Assembly (NCBI GenBank): GCA_019636275.1
Contig: JAHBXY010000003.1
Location: forward strand, 1-64,000
DNA length: 64,000 bases
Direction: 5' to 3'
Source: Planctomycetota bacterium
Lineage (GTDB): Bacteria > Planctomycetota > J058
Positions within the stretch are counted from its first letter, which is position 1. Each line of letters begins with the position of its first letter. The position numbers and the translations under genes were made by a program. This document shows positions 10,965 through 18,516 of this stretch, piece after piece. The notes under the pieces were generated by a model. It ran no database searches and was not told where the DNA came from. It worked only from the letters and a program-made list of their open reading frames with translations.

Positions 10965-11501
10965 TCAGTCCTCGTCGTCCGCGTCGTCCGCGTCGTCCGA
11001 GTCGTCCGAGTCGTCCGCGTCGTCCGCGTCGTCCGCGTCGTCCGCGTCGTCCGCGTCGTCCGCGTCGTCCGCGTCGTCCGCGTCGAGCTCGTCCCCGCTC
11101 TCGAGGTCCTCCGACACGGTCAGCGGCTGCTCGCCCCCGCCCTCGCGGGACTCGCGCTCGCGGCGCAGCTCGTCGAGGACCGACGAGATCCGCACCGACT
11201 TCTCGGCCGAGCGGTCGAGCACGAAGCTCAGCTCGGGGGTGACGCGGGTGCGCAGCCGGCCGGCGACCGTGCGCTGCACGAAGCCGCGCGCGTCCTCGAG
11301 CATGCGCATGACGCGGCGCACCTCGCCCTCCTTGTCGGCGAGGACCGAGACCTTGATCCGCGCGTGACGATAGTCCGGCGAGAGCTCGCAGCCGACCACC
11401 GTGATGAAGCCGAGGCGCGGGTCGCGGAGCTCGGACTGGAGGATGCGTGCCACCTCCGTCTCGATCTTCTTCCGCACCCGCTCGACCCTGATCGACGCCA
11501 T
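10965..11501 (-). CDS. rbfA: Ribosome-binding factor A with a long acidic Asp-Ala tail
   Basis: ATG at 11501; 178 residues against about 120 for typical RbfA. Residues 1-110 are the KH-like RbfA fold: RVRKKIETEVARILQSELRDPRLGF, then a VSVLADKEG strand and RTRVTPELSFVLDRS. RbfA binds 30S precursors and helps mature the 16S 5' end. The extra 60 residues are highly acidic and end in a run of DDA/DDS repeats. The gene is last in the nusA-infB-rbfA order, with a strong hairpin in the 97-bp gap after infB. The tail is probably disordered and could affect rRNA or protein contacts. Confidence 0.96.
   Translation of the reverse strand: MASIRVERVRKKIETEVARILQSELRDPRLGFITVVGCELSPDYRHARIKVSVLADKEGEVRRVMRMLEDARGFVQRTVAGRLRTRVTPELSFVLDRSAEKSVRISSVLDELRRERESREGGGEQPLTVSEDLESGDELDADDADDADDADDADDADDADDADDSDDSDDADDADDED
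10971..11085. repeat. 9-bp tandem repeat (GTCGTCCGC) encoding the acidic tail of RbfA
   Basis: About a dozen copies of GTCGTCCGC (some GTCGTCCGA) lie head to tail at the 3' end of rbfA. Read on the minus strand they give Asp-Asp-Ala or Asp-Asp-Ser triplets. Unit length is a multiple of three, so slippage changes tail length without breaking the frame. No spacers separate the copies, so this is not a CRISPR array. Confidence 0.93.
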
Positions 11502-11530
11502 CGCGCCTCCTGACCGCGCCACAACGACGC

Positions 11531-11555
11531 GGGCCGCGCCCGAAAGGCGCGGCCC
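11531..11555 (-). terminator. Perfect 10-bp GC hairpin between infB and rbfA
   Basis: GGGCCGCGCC (11531-11540) and GGCGCGGCCC (11546-11555) pair perfectly around a 5-base loop, immediately 3' of the infB stop. No U-tract follows on the minus strand, so it may be an attenuator, an RNA-processing site or an mRNA-stabilising stem rather than a full terminator. Confidence 0.45.
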
Positions 11556-11598
11556 GGTCGCTCGGAGTCGGCTCTGACCCGGGACCCGGCCGCCCGGG

Positions 11599-14435
11599 CT
11601 ACTCCAGCGTCCGCTTGATCCGCTCGATCTCGAACACCTCGAGCCGGTCGCCGTCCTTGATGTCGTCGTAGCCGGCGAGCTTGATGCCGCACTCGAAGTT
11701 CTCGCGCACCTCGCGCACGTCGTCCTTGAAGCGGCGCAGGCTGGCCAGCTCGCCCTGCCACAGGACGATGCCGTCGCGCGACAGGCGCACGTTGGCGTTG
11801 CGGCGCACGACGCCGTGCTCGACGAAGCAGCCGCCGATGTTGCCCAGCTTGGAGGAGCGGAAGACCTTGCGGATCTCCACCATGCCGATGACGTTCTCGC
11901 GCTCCTCCGGCTCCAGCGCCCCGCCCATGACATCCTTCATGTCGTTGAGCAGGTCGTAGATGACGCTGTGCGTGCGGATGTCGATGCCCCGCTCCTTCGC
12001 CAGCGCGCGCGACTTGGTCTCGGCGATCACGCCGAAGCCCATGATCACGCACGAGCCGGTGCGCTCGGCGAAGGCCAGGTTCACGTCGGCCGTGGTGATC
12101 GCGCCCACGCCGTCGCGGATCACGCGGCAGCGCACCTCGTTGTTGCCGAGCTTGTTGACCTCGGCCTTGAGCACCTGGAGCGAGCCCTGGGTGTCCGCCT
12201 TGATGATGACGCGGACCTCCTTGACCTGCTTGTCGGCGAGCTGCTTGATCACCCCGGCGTAGTCGGTCGGGATGTGCGGCTCGACCGCCCCGGCCTTCTC
12301 GCGCGCGCGGCGCTCGCGGTCGGCGAGCAGGTCCTTGAGCTCGGCCTCGTCCTGGATCGAGTAGAAGCGGTCGCCCGCCTCGGGGATCTCGTCGAAGCCC
12401 AGGACCTCGACCGGCACGCCCGGGCCGGCCACCTGCACCGGCTTGCCGCGGTCGTTGAACATCATGCGCACCCGGCACCAGGCCCGGCCGGCGATGATGT
12501 TGTCGCCCTTCTTCAGCGAGCCGTCCTGGAGGAGCGCCGTGACGACGATGCCCCGGCCCTCGGTCTTCTTGGCCTCGAGCACGGTGCCGCTGGCGGCGCG
12601 CTCCGGGTTGGCCTTGAGGTCGAGCAGCTCGGCGTAGGTGGTGATCGTCTCCAGGAGCTCGTCGATGCCCTGGCCCTTGACCGCCGACACGGGCACGACC
12701 TCGGTCTCGCCGCCGAACTCCTGCGGCAGCATGCCCTCGATCTGGGCCAGCTGCTGGAAGAGCCTGTCCTTGTTGGCGTTCGGCTTGTCGATCTTGGTCA
12801 TGGCGACCATGATGTGCGCCCCGGCCGCCTGCGCGTGCTGGATCGCCTCCTTGGTCTGGGGCATGACGCCGTCGTCGGCGGCGATCACGAGCAGCACGAT
12901 GTCGGTCACGTTGGCGCCGCGGGCGCGCATCTCGGTGAACGCCTCGTGGCCGGGCGTGTCGATGAACGTGATCCCCTTGCCGTTGTGCTCGGCGACGTAG
13001 GCGCCGATGTGCTGGGTGATCCCGCCGGCCTCCTGGGCCGCCACCGGGGACTTCGTCTTGCGGATGGTGTCCAGCAGCGTCGTCTTGCCGTGGTCGACGT
13101 GGCCGAGGACCGCCACGATCGGCTGGCGCCAGACGAGGTTCGCCTCGTCCTCGTCGGCCTCCCACTGCGCCACCAGCTCCTGCTCGAGGTCCTCCTCGTC
13201 CACGATCGTGCACTCGATGTGGTAATGGAGGCAGAGGAGCTCGACCGACTCCTTGGGGACCGGCTGGTTCTGGTTGAGCATCATCCCCTGCTTCATGAAG
13301 AAGCTCATGATCTCGGGGACGCGGATCGCCAGCAGCGCGGAGAGGTCCTTGAGGCTGATCGGCAGCTCGATCTCGACCTTGTCCGGGCGCACGACGTTGG
13401 CGGTGATCGCGCGCTTGGGGCGCTTCTTCGTCACCTTGTGCCAGTGGTCGCGCTCCTGTAGGCGGCGCTCGAGCCGGCGCCCGCGGCCGAGCTCGGCCTG
13501 ACCGCCGGCGCGCCGGGTCGTCTGCTTGCCAGGGCCGCCGGGGCCGCGCTTGGCCGGCGAGACCGCCGTGCGCGTCGGGCCGCCGGGCGCGCCAGGACCG
13601 CCAGGACCGCCAGACCGCCAGGTCCGCCAGGTCCGCCGGGGCCGCGCCCCATGCCGGGCGGGCCGCGCCGGCGTCGCCGCTGGCGCCAGGCGGTGAGCCT
13701 GGGGGCCGGGCGGCGGGCCGAAGCGGTCCGACCGCGGGCCGCGGGGCTGAGGGCCGGGGCGGGCCCCGACGGCGCGTCCGACGCGCGGCCGGATCGAAGC
13801 CGGGCGCGAAGCCCCGGAAGCCGGCGGCCAATACAGTGGGGCGCGCTCGTTGACCAGGCGCGCGCCGGAGGCGGCGGCGGCAGCGGCAGCAGGGCGAGCG
13901 AGGCGCCTGCGCCGGCGTGGCTTGTACGTGCGCGCGGGCGGGGCGGCGGGTGCCCGCAGGCGCCTGCGCGGCGGCGCCTGCGCGTGGCACGGGCTGCGCG
14001 GCGGGCACGCTGCGCGGCGGTCACTGGGTTGCGCGGCCGTGCCGAAGCTGGGCGGCCGCCGCTGCCGGCGCGGGCTGGCCTCGTCGGCGGCCGGGGCGCC
14101 GGGTAGCGGTGGCGGCCGGGCGCCGCTGCGGGCTGCGTGGGCTCGACCTCACGGGTGGGCGCGACCGCGGCCGCGTGGGCGCCGTCGCCGTCGGCCGCCG
14201 CGTGGGCGACCTCGACCTGCTCCGCGGGCGGCGGACCGAGCTCCTCCACGACCGGCTCGGGGATGTCGAACAGCCCGGCGCGCTCGAGGATCGTGCGGAT
14301 CCTGGGCACGTCCTGGGTGTCCACCTCCACGAAGTGGCTCTTCAGCCGGTGCCCCGCCTCGTGGAGCGCCTCGAGCATGGACTGCGCGGGGAGCGCCCAG
14401 TCGTGGGCCAGGTGATAGAGACGGACCTTGTTCAT
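11599..14435 (-). CDS. infB: Translation initiation factor IF-2 (frame broken in the N-terminal linker)
   Basis: ATG at 14435 opens the IF-2 N-domain ([18 protein letters not shown]). The C-terminal 610 residues, open from about 13600 to the stop at 11599, hold the second N-domain ([20 protein letters not shown]), G1 [11 protein letters not shown]3 DTPGHEAF, G4 TKID and domains II-IV ending [10 protein letters not shown]. The two parts are in different frames, and the Ala/Pro/Gly-rich linker between them is readable only by changing frame. One break lies in GGPGGP-encoding repeats near 13605-13615, where one unit lacks a C. IF-2 places initiator tRNA on the 30S subunit and is essential, so a sequencing indel is far likelier than inactivation. 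Confidence 0.93.
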
Positions 14436-14516
14436 AGACCGGAACACCCTCTTGCGTGAGACCAGGAAACACTGACCAGGGGTTCGCCGCGCCGTCACGC
14501 GCGCGGCGGCGGGGGG

Positions 14517-15650
14517 CTAGTCCCCCCGCGCGGCGAGCTCGTCCTCGCCCTCGACGTACTCACCGCCGCCGTCCCCCTGCCCGTCGCCCTCGAGCGGCCC
14601 CTCCGGCAGGAGCGCCGCCGCCGCCGCAGCCGCCGAGGACTGCACCGCCGGCCGCTCCTGCGACGAGTCGTACGCCACCTGGAACCGCTCCTCGTAGGCG
14701 TCGGGCGTGCCCGTGACCAGGTCGATCGCCCAGCCTGTCAGCCGCGATGCCAGGCGCACGTTCTGCCCGCGCCGGCCGATCGCCAGCGAGAGCTGGTCCT
14801 CCTCCACGAACACCTTCGCCCGCTTGGTCTCGAAGTCGAGCTCGATCGCGTTCACGATCGCGGGCTTCATGGCGTTCATGATGTAGACCTCCTGCGACTC
14901 GTTCCATCGCACGATGTCGATCTTCTCGCCGTTCAGCTCGTCCACGATGTTCTTGATGCGCGAGCCGCGGATGCCGACGCAGGCGCCCACGCAGTCGACC
15001 TTGTGGTCGATCGACTGCACGGCGACCTTCGAGCGATGGCCGGGGTCGCGCGCCAGCGCCTTGATCTCGATGATCCGCTCCTGGATCTCGGGGACCTCGA
15101 GCTCGAACAGGTGCCGCAGGAGGTCGGGGTGCGCGCGCGAGAGCACGATGCGCACCCGCTGGCCGACCTTCTTCACCTCGAGGATGAGGCACTTGATGCG
15201 CTCGCCGGGGTTGTAGCTCTCCCCCTGCATCTGCTCGCGCCAGGGGATGATGCCCTCGGCCTTGCCCAGGCTGACGATGACGTTGGGCTTCTCGAACCGC
15301 TGCACCGTCACGGGCACGAGCTGGCCGACGCGGCGGATGTGCTCGTCGTGGACGACGTCGCGCTCCGCCTCGCGGATCTTCTGGATCATCACCTGCTTGG
15401 CCGTGAGGGCCGCGATGCGGCCCAGGTCGGCGAGGTCCTCGAGCGGCTCCTCGCCGTCCAGCGCGGTGATGTCGCCCGTGTCGCGGCTGATCTCGATGAC
15501 GATGTTCTTGTGCAGGCCGAGCTTCTTCTTCGCCGCCGAGAGCAGGGCCGCCTCGATCCCGGAGAAGATGATCTCCTTGTCGACGCCCTTCTCGCGATGG
15601 AGCGCGTCGACGATGCGGAGGATGTCGCTGCCCTTCATGCCGTTGATCAT
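14517..15650 (-). CDS. nusA: Transcription elongation/termination factor NusA
   Basis: ATG at 15650 (MINGMKGSDILRIVDALHREKGVDKE); 377 residues. The order is an N-terminal RNA-polymerase-binding domain, an S1 domain (RVGQLVPVTVQRFEKPNVIVSLGKAEGIIP), KH1 (CVGACVGIRGSRIKNIVDEL) and KH2 (IGRRGQNVRLASRLTGWAIDL). An Ala-rich and acidic tail of 50 residues replaces the C-terminal repeats of enterobacterial NusA. NusA modulates pausing, termination and antitermination. It is first in a nusA-infB-rbfA order on the minus strand. The usual upstream rimP gene is absent: a divergent DUF2064 gene lies there instead. Confidence 0.97.
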   Translation of the reverse strand: MINGMKGSDILRIVDALHREKGVDKEIIFSGIEAALLSAAKKKLGLHKNIVIEISRDTGDITALDGEEPLEDLADLGRIAALTAKQVMIQKIREAERDVVHDEHIRRVGQLVPVTVQRFEKPNVIVSLGKAEGIIPWREQMQGESYNPGERIKCLILEVKKVGQRVRIVLSRAHPDLLRHLFELEVPEIQERIIEIKALARDPGHRSKVAVQSIDHKVDCVGACVGIRGSRIKNIVDELNGEKIDIVRWNESQEVYIMNAMKPAIVNAIELDFETKRAKVFVEEDQLSLAIGRRGQNVRLASRLTGWAIDLVTGTPDAYEERFQVAYDSSQERPAVQSSAAAAAAALLPEGPLEGDGQGDGGGEYVEGEDELAARGD

Positions 15651-15996
15651 GGCGCTCTCCGTCGTCGTCCGTCGGCCGCCGGTGTCGTCGACCGGCGCCG
15701 TGAGGCGCAACCGGAGCGCCCTGGCGCCGGTCGTGAGCTGTCACTGGAGCGGCGCTCGCCAGCCCACCTCGGTGGACCGTCGGACGCCGAGCACGCGTGA
15801 AACAAAAGAAGTGGACCCCGAAGCAGGCGGCCAACGACGCCCGGGCCAGGACGGCCCAGGAGGCGCAGGCCACCGGCACAGGATGCCCACTTCGATATGT
15901 CCAGCCGACGACGGCACACAAGCGTGTCCCGCCGACGGCAGCACTTTCGTGGCAGACTGCTGACCGGCTTCACCGAGCATTCTAGGAGGACCGGAC
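15651..15996. other. Divergent intergenic region nusA / DUF2064 gene
   Basis: The 346-bp region should hold the nusA promoter (minus) and the DUF2064 promoter (plus). It is less GC-rich than the flanking genes. A 62-codon plus-strand frame at 15797-15985 (GTG, VKQKKWTPKQAANDARARTA) is Lys/Gln-rich at first but lacks a good ribosome site and resembles nothing I know. A strong TAGGAGGA lies at 15983-15990 just before the next start. I see no clear -35/-10 pair. Confidence 0.5.
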
Positions 15997-16713
15997 GTGC
16001 TGTCAAGCGGTTGGCACGCCTGGGCCGGGCCCCGGATCGTTCTCCTGACGCGCGTTCCGTCGCCGGGACGAGCCAAGACCCGCCTCGCGGCGACGATCGG
16101 GGATTCCGCCGCCGCGGACGCCGCCCAGGCCTTCCTGGAGGACAGCATCGCCCTGGCGGTCGCGGCCGCCGGGCGGGTCGGCGGTCGGGTGGTGGTGCAC
16201 ACGGACCCGGATGCTCCGGGGGAGGCGCTGCTGGTCCTCCTGAGTCGCCTCGGCGCGGCGCACGCCCCCCAGGGGCCCGGGGGGCTCGGGGCGCGGCTGC
16301 GCCGGGCGCTCGAGGTCGCACCCACGGCGGCGCGGGTGGTGCTCGGCAGTGACGCGCCGGACCTCCCGGGCGAGCACCTCGTCAGCGCTCTGAGGTTGGT
16401 CGAGCAGGTCCCGGTCGTCCTCGGGCCGACGACCGCGCGCGACGGTGGCTTCCACCTGCTGGCGCTCGCCCCCGGCGCGCCCGCGGCGTGGCTCGAGGGG
16501 CCGCTGCGCTGGAGCACCCCGCACGCGCTCGCCGACGCCGAGGCCGCCGCGCGCGCGGCCGGCCTCGCGGTCGGGAAGGGCCCGCCCTGGCCGGATGTTG
16601 ATGATGAGGTCGACCTGCGGGCGCTCGAGGCTCGCCTGGTCGGGTCTCCCGACCCGACGACCGCTCCCCGGACGCGCGCCTGGCTCTTGCGCCAGCGGCC
16701 CGCGCCACCGTGA
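15997..16713 (+). CDS. DUF2064 (TIGR04282-type) GT-A nucleotidyltransferase/glycosyltransferase-like protein
   Basis: GTG start at 15997, chosen because TAGGAGGA lies 6 bp upstream; 238 residues. The N-terminus VLLTRVPSPGRAKTRLA has the KTRL loop of the family, VVLGSDAPDLPGEHL is the metal-site strand, and ARDGGFHLLAL is the conserved GG(F/Y) motif near 150. Relatives occur near radical-SAM, arsenosugar and selenium genes and are presumed to transfer a sugar or nucleotidyl group; the substrate is unknown. No radical-SAM partner is adjacent here. It stands alone before the mcsA operon. Confidence 0.85.
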   Translation: MLSSGWHAWAGPRIVLLTRVPSPGRAKTRLAATIGDSAAADAAQAFLEDSIALAVAAAGRVGGRVVVHTDPDAPGEALLVLLSRLGAAHAPQGPGGLGARLRRALEVAPTAARVVLGSDAPDLPGEHLVSALRLVEQVPVVLGPTTARDGGFHLLALAPGAPAAWLEGPLRWSTPHALADAEAAARAAGLAVGKGPPWPDVDDEVDLRALEARLVGSPDPTTAPRTRAWLLRQRPAPP

Positions 16714-16825
16714 GGCTCACGGCGCCGGCGAGGTGCGGCATGATGAATGAGGGTGGTCCTGGCTCCGGCGCCGGCGAGTCAGCGGGTTTAATTGCCGGCG
16801 CGCACGCTCCTAAGTCTTGGTGACC

Positions 16826-16854
16826 TTGACAGTACCTGACCCCCCTGGTATCGT
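16826..16854 (+). promoter_or_regulatory. Sigma-70-type promoter for mcsA-mcsB-clpC
   Basis: A perfect TTGACA at 16826-16831 is followed by a 17-bp spacer and TATCGT at 16849-16854. This is a consensus-like vegetative promoter in a locally AT-richer stretch, 77 bp before the mcsA ATG. I do not see the CtsR heptad tandem repeat typical of Firmicutes. Confidence 0.7.
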
Positions 16855-16930
16855 CTCCCGCGTCGCGACCGACTTAAGTTCGAATCCTGGCAGGGTTTGT
16901 GCTTGGTCGCCTGCCCCCCCCGGAACCCTC

Positions 16931-17440
16931 ATGATCTGCGAGTCCTGCCACCAGAACCTCGCCACGGTCCACCTCACGGAGATCGTGCAGAAGTACAAGA
17001 AGGAGACGCACCTCTGCGAGGAGTGCGCCCGCACCCGGGGCGTGCCGTACAAGAATCCGCTCGCGAAGGACCCGCTCTCGGCCAAGAAGGAGGAGCCCGT
17101 CGTGGCGCCGCCGCCGGCCGGCGAGCTCGCCGAGCCTTGCCCGAGCTGCGGGACGAGCTTCTCCGACTTCCGCGCGTCGGGCCGCCTGGGCTGCCCGCAC
17201 GACTACGAGCAGTTCAAGCGCGGGCTCGTCCCGCTCCTCGAGAAGATCCACGGCGCCGTGCAGCACACGGGCCGCATCCCGGCGCGCGTCGGCGCGCGCA
17301 TCGAGCGCCAGCGACTGATCGCGGCCCTGCAGCGCGACCTGAGCCAGGCCGTCGAGCGCGAGGAGTACGAGCGGGCCGCCGAGGTGCGCGACAAGATCCG
17401 CGCCCTCGAGCAGCAGCAGGTGGAGGAGCCGAGCACGTGA
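16931..17440 (+). CDS. mcsA: McsA, zinc-binding activator of the McsB arginine kinase
   Basis: ATG at 16931 (MICESCHQNLATVHLTEIV); an open frame continues upstream to 16817 but overlaps the promoter and lacks family features. The 169 residues contain two treble-clef/zinc-ribbon pairs: CESC with CEEC, and CPSC with a lone downstream CPHDYEQF. A UVR motif (LSQAVEREEYERAAEVRDKIRALE) closes the protein. In Gram-positive bacteria McsA binds and activates McsB and helps target clients to ClpC. The stop overlaps the mcsB ATG (TGATG), so the pair is translationally coupled. Confidence 0.93.
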   Translation: MICESCHQNLATVHLTEIVQKYKKETHLCEECARTRGVPYKNPLAKDPLSAKKEEPVVAPPPAGELAEPCPSCGTSFSDFRASGRLGCPHDYEQFKRGLVPLLEKIHGAVQHTGRIPARVGARIERQRLIAALQRDLSQAVEREEYERAAEVRDKIRALEQQQVEEPST

Positions 17441-18492
17441 TGGGCGAGCTCGATCTCAACGAGGTGGGCGAGTGGCTGTCCGGCACCGGGCCGGAGAGCG
17501 ACATCGTCATGAGCACGCGCATCCGCCTGGCGCGGAACGTCGTGGGCTTCCCCTTCCTCACGCGGATCGAGGAGCGCCGCAAGTCCGAGCTCGAGCGCTG
17601 GCTGCGCGACCGCATCCGCGGGGCGAAGCTCGACTGGGACGTGAGCTACCAGAACCTCAACGAGACCAGCCCCCTCGAGCGGCAGTGCCTGGTCGAGCGG
17701 CACCTGATCTCGCGCGACCACGCCAACAGCAAGGGCGACCGCGGCGTGGCCGTGGGCCCGCGCGGCATGGTCTCGGTCATGGTCAACGAGGAGGACCACC
17801 TCCGCATCCAGGTCCTGCGCTCCGGCTTCCAGCCCGACGCCGCCTGGCGGCAGATCCTCGACTTCGACAAGCGGCTCGAGGGGCAGATGGACTTCGCCTT
17901 CTCGCCCGAGTTCGGCTACCTGACCGCCTGCCCCACCAACTGCGGCACCGGGATGCGCGTCTCGGTCATGCTGCACCTCCCCGCGCTGGTGATGACCAAG
18001 CAGATCGAGAAGGTCTTCCACGCGGTGAGCAAGATCGGCCTGGCGGTGCGTGGCTTCTATGGCGAAGGCACGCAGGCCATGGGCGACTTCTACCAGATCT
18101 CGAACCAGGTGACGCTCGGCCGCTCCGAGGAGGACGTCCTCAAGACGGTCGCCGAGTACGTGCCGCAGATCATCAAGTTCGAGCGTAACTGGCGCGAGAA
18201 GCTCATCACCGAGAACCGCGTCGGGCTGGAGGACCGCGTGTGGCGGGCCTTCGGTATGCTGGAGCGAGCTCGGCTGATCACGAGCGAGGAGACCATGGAC
18301 TACCTGTCCGCCGTGCGGATGGGGGTCAACCTGGGGCTCATCGACGCGATCCCGATCTCGACCGTCAACGAACTCTTCATCGTGACTCAGCCTGCGCACC
18401 TGCAGAAGCTGAGCGGCAGCGAGCTCGACACGCCCGAGCGCGACGAGAACCGCGCCGATTACGTGCGGCGCCGGCTCGCGAGCCTGAACTGA
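17440..18492 (+). CDS. mcsB: McsB protein-arginine kinase
   Basis: ATG overlapping the mcsA stop; 350 residues, the normal length. Phosphagen-kinase-type motifs are STRIRLARN near residue 25, the catalytic-base region NEEDHLRIQ, the active-site Cys in PTNCGTGMRVS, and RGFYGEGTQAMGDFYQISNQ. A C-terminal RDENRA matches the RDxxRA phospho-arginine sensor of Bacillus/Geobacillus McsB that controls oligomerisation. McsB phosphorylates arginines on misfolded proteins, marking them for ClpC-ClpP. No CtsR repressor gene is present, and clpC follows 24 bp downstream. Every motif I know of for an active kinase is present. Confidence 0.96.
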   Translation: MGELDLNEVGEWLSGTGPESDIVMSTRIRLARNVVGFPFLTRIEERRKSELERWLRDRIRGAKLDWDVSYQNLNETSPLERQCLVERHLISRDHANSKGDRGVAVGPRGMVSVMVNEEDHLRIQVLRSGFQPDAAWRQILDFDKRLEGQMDFAFSPEFGYLTACPTNCGTGMRVSVMLHLPALVMTKQIEKVFHAVSKIGLAVRGFYGEGTQAMGDFYQISNQVTLGRSEEDVLKTVAEYVPQIIKFERNWREKLITENRVGLEDRVWRAFGMLERARLITSEETMDYLSAVRMGVNLGLIDAIPISTVNELFIVTQPAHLQKLSGSELDTPERDENRADYVRRRLASLN

Positions 18493-18516
18493 GGCGCACA
18501 GGCAGGAGATTCTCGA

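Noticed and set aside
10971..11085. 9-bp direct repeats that could be taken for an iteron or CRISPR
   Set aside because: They encode the acidic tail of RbfA in frame and have no spacers; no replication gene is near.
11815..13461. Plus-strand frame of about 550 codons opposite infB
   Set aside because: Leu/Asp/Val-rich mirror of the IF-2 G-domain; no plausible product.
15797..15985. Possible small gene upstream of the DUF2064 gene (62 codons)
   Set aside because: No ribosome site, no recognisable motif, and it occupies the region expected to hold the divergent nusA promoter; listed only as an intergenic note.
16878..16887. GTTCGAATCC, which looks like a tRNA T-loop
   Set aside because: The neighbouring bases do not form a T-stem, and no anticodon arm or acceptor stem can be folded upstream within 70 bases.
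16817..16930. Earlier in-frame start for McsA
   Set aside because: It would begin within the TTGACA/TATCGT promoter and add 38 residues absent from the family; ATG at 16931 starts directly at the conserved Cys motif.
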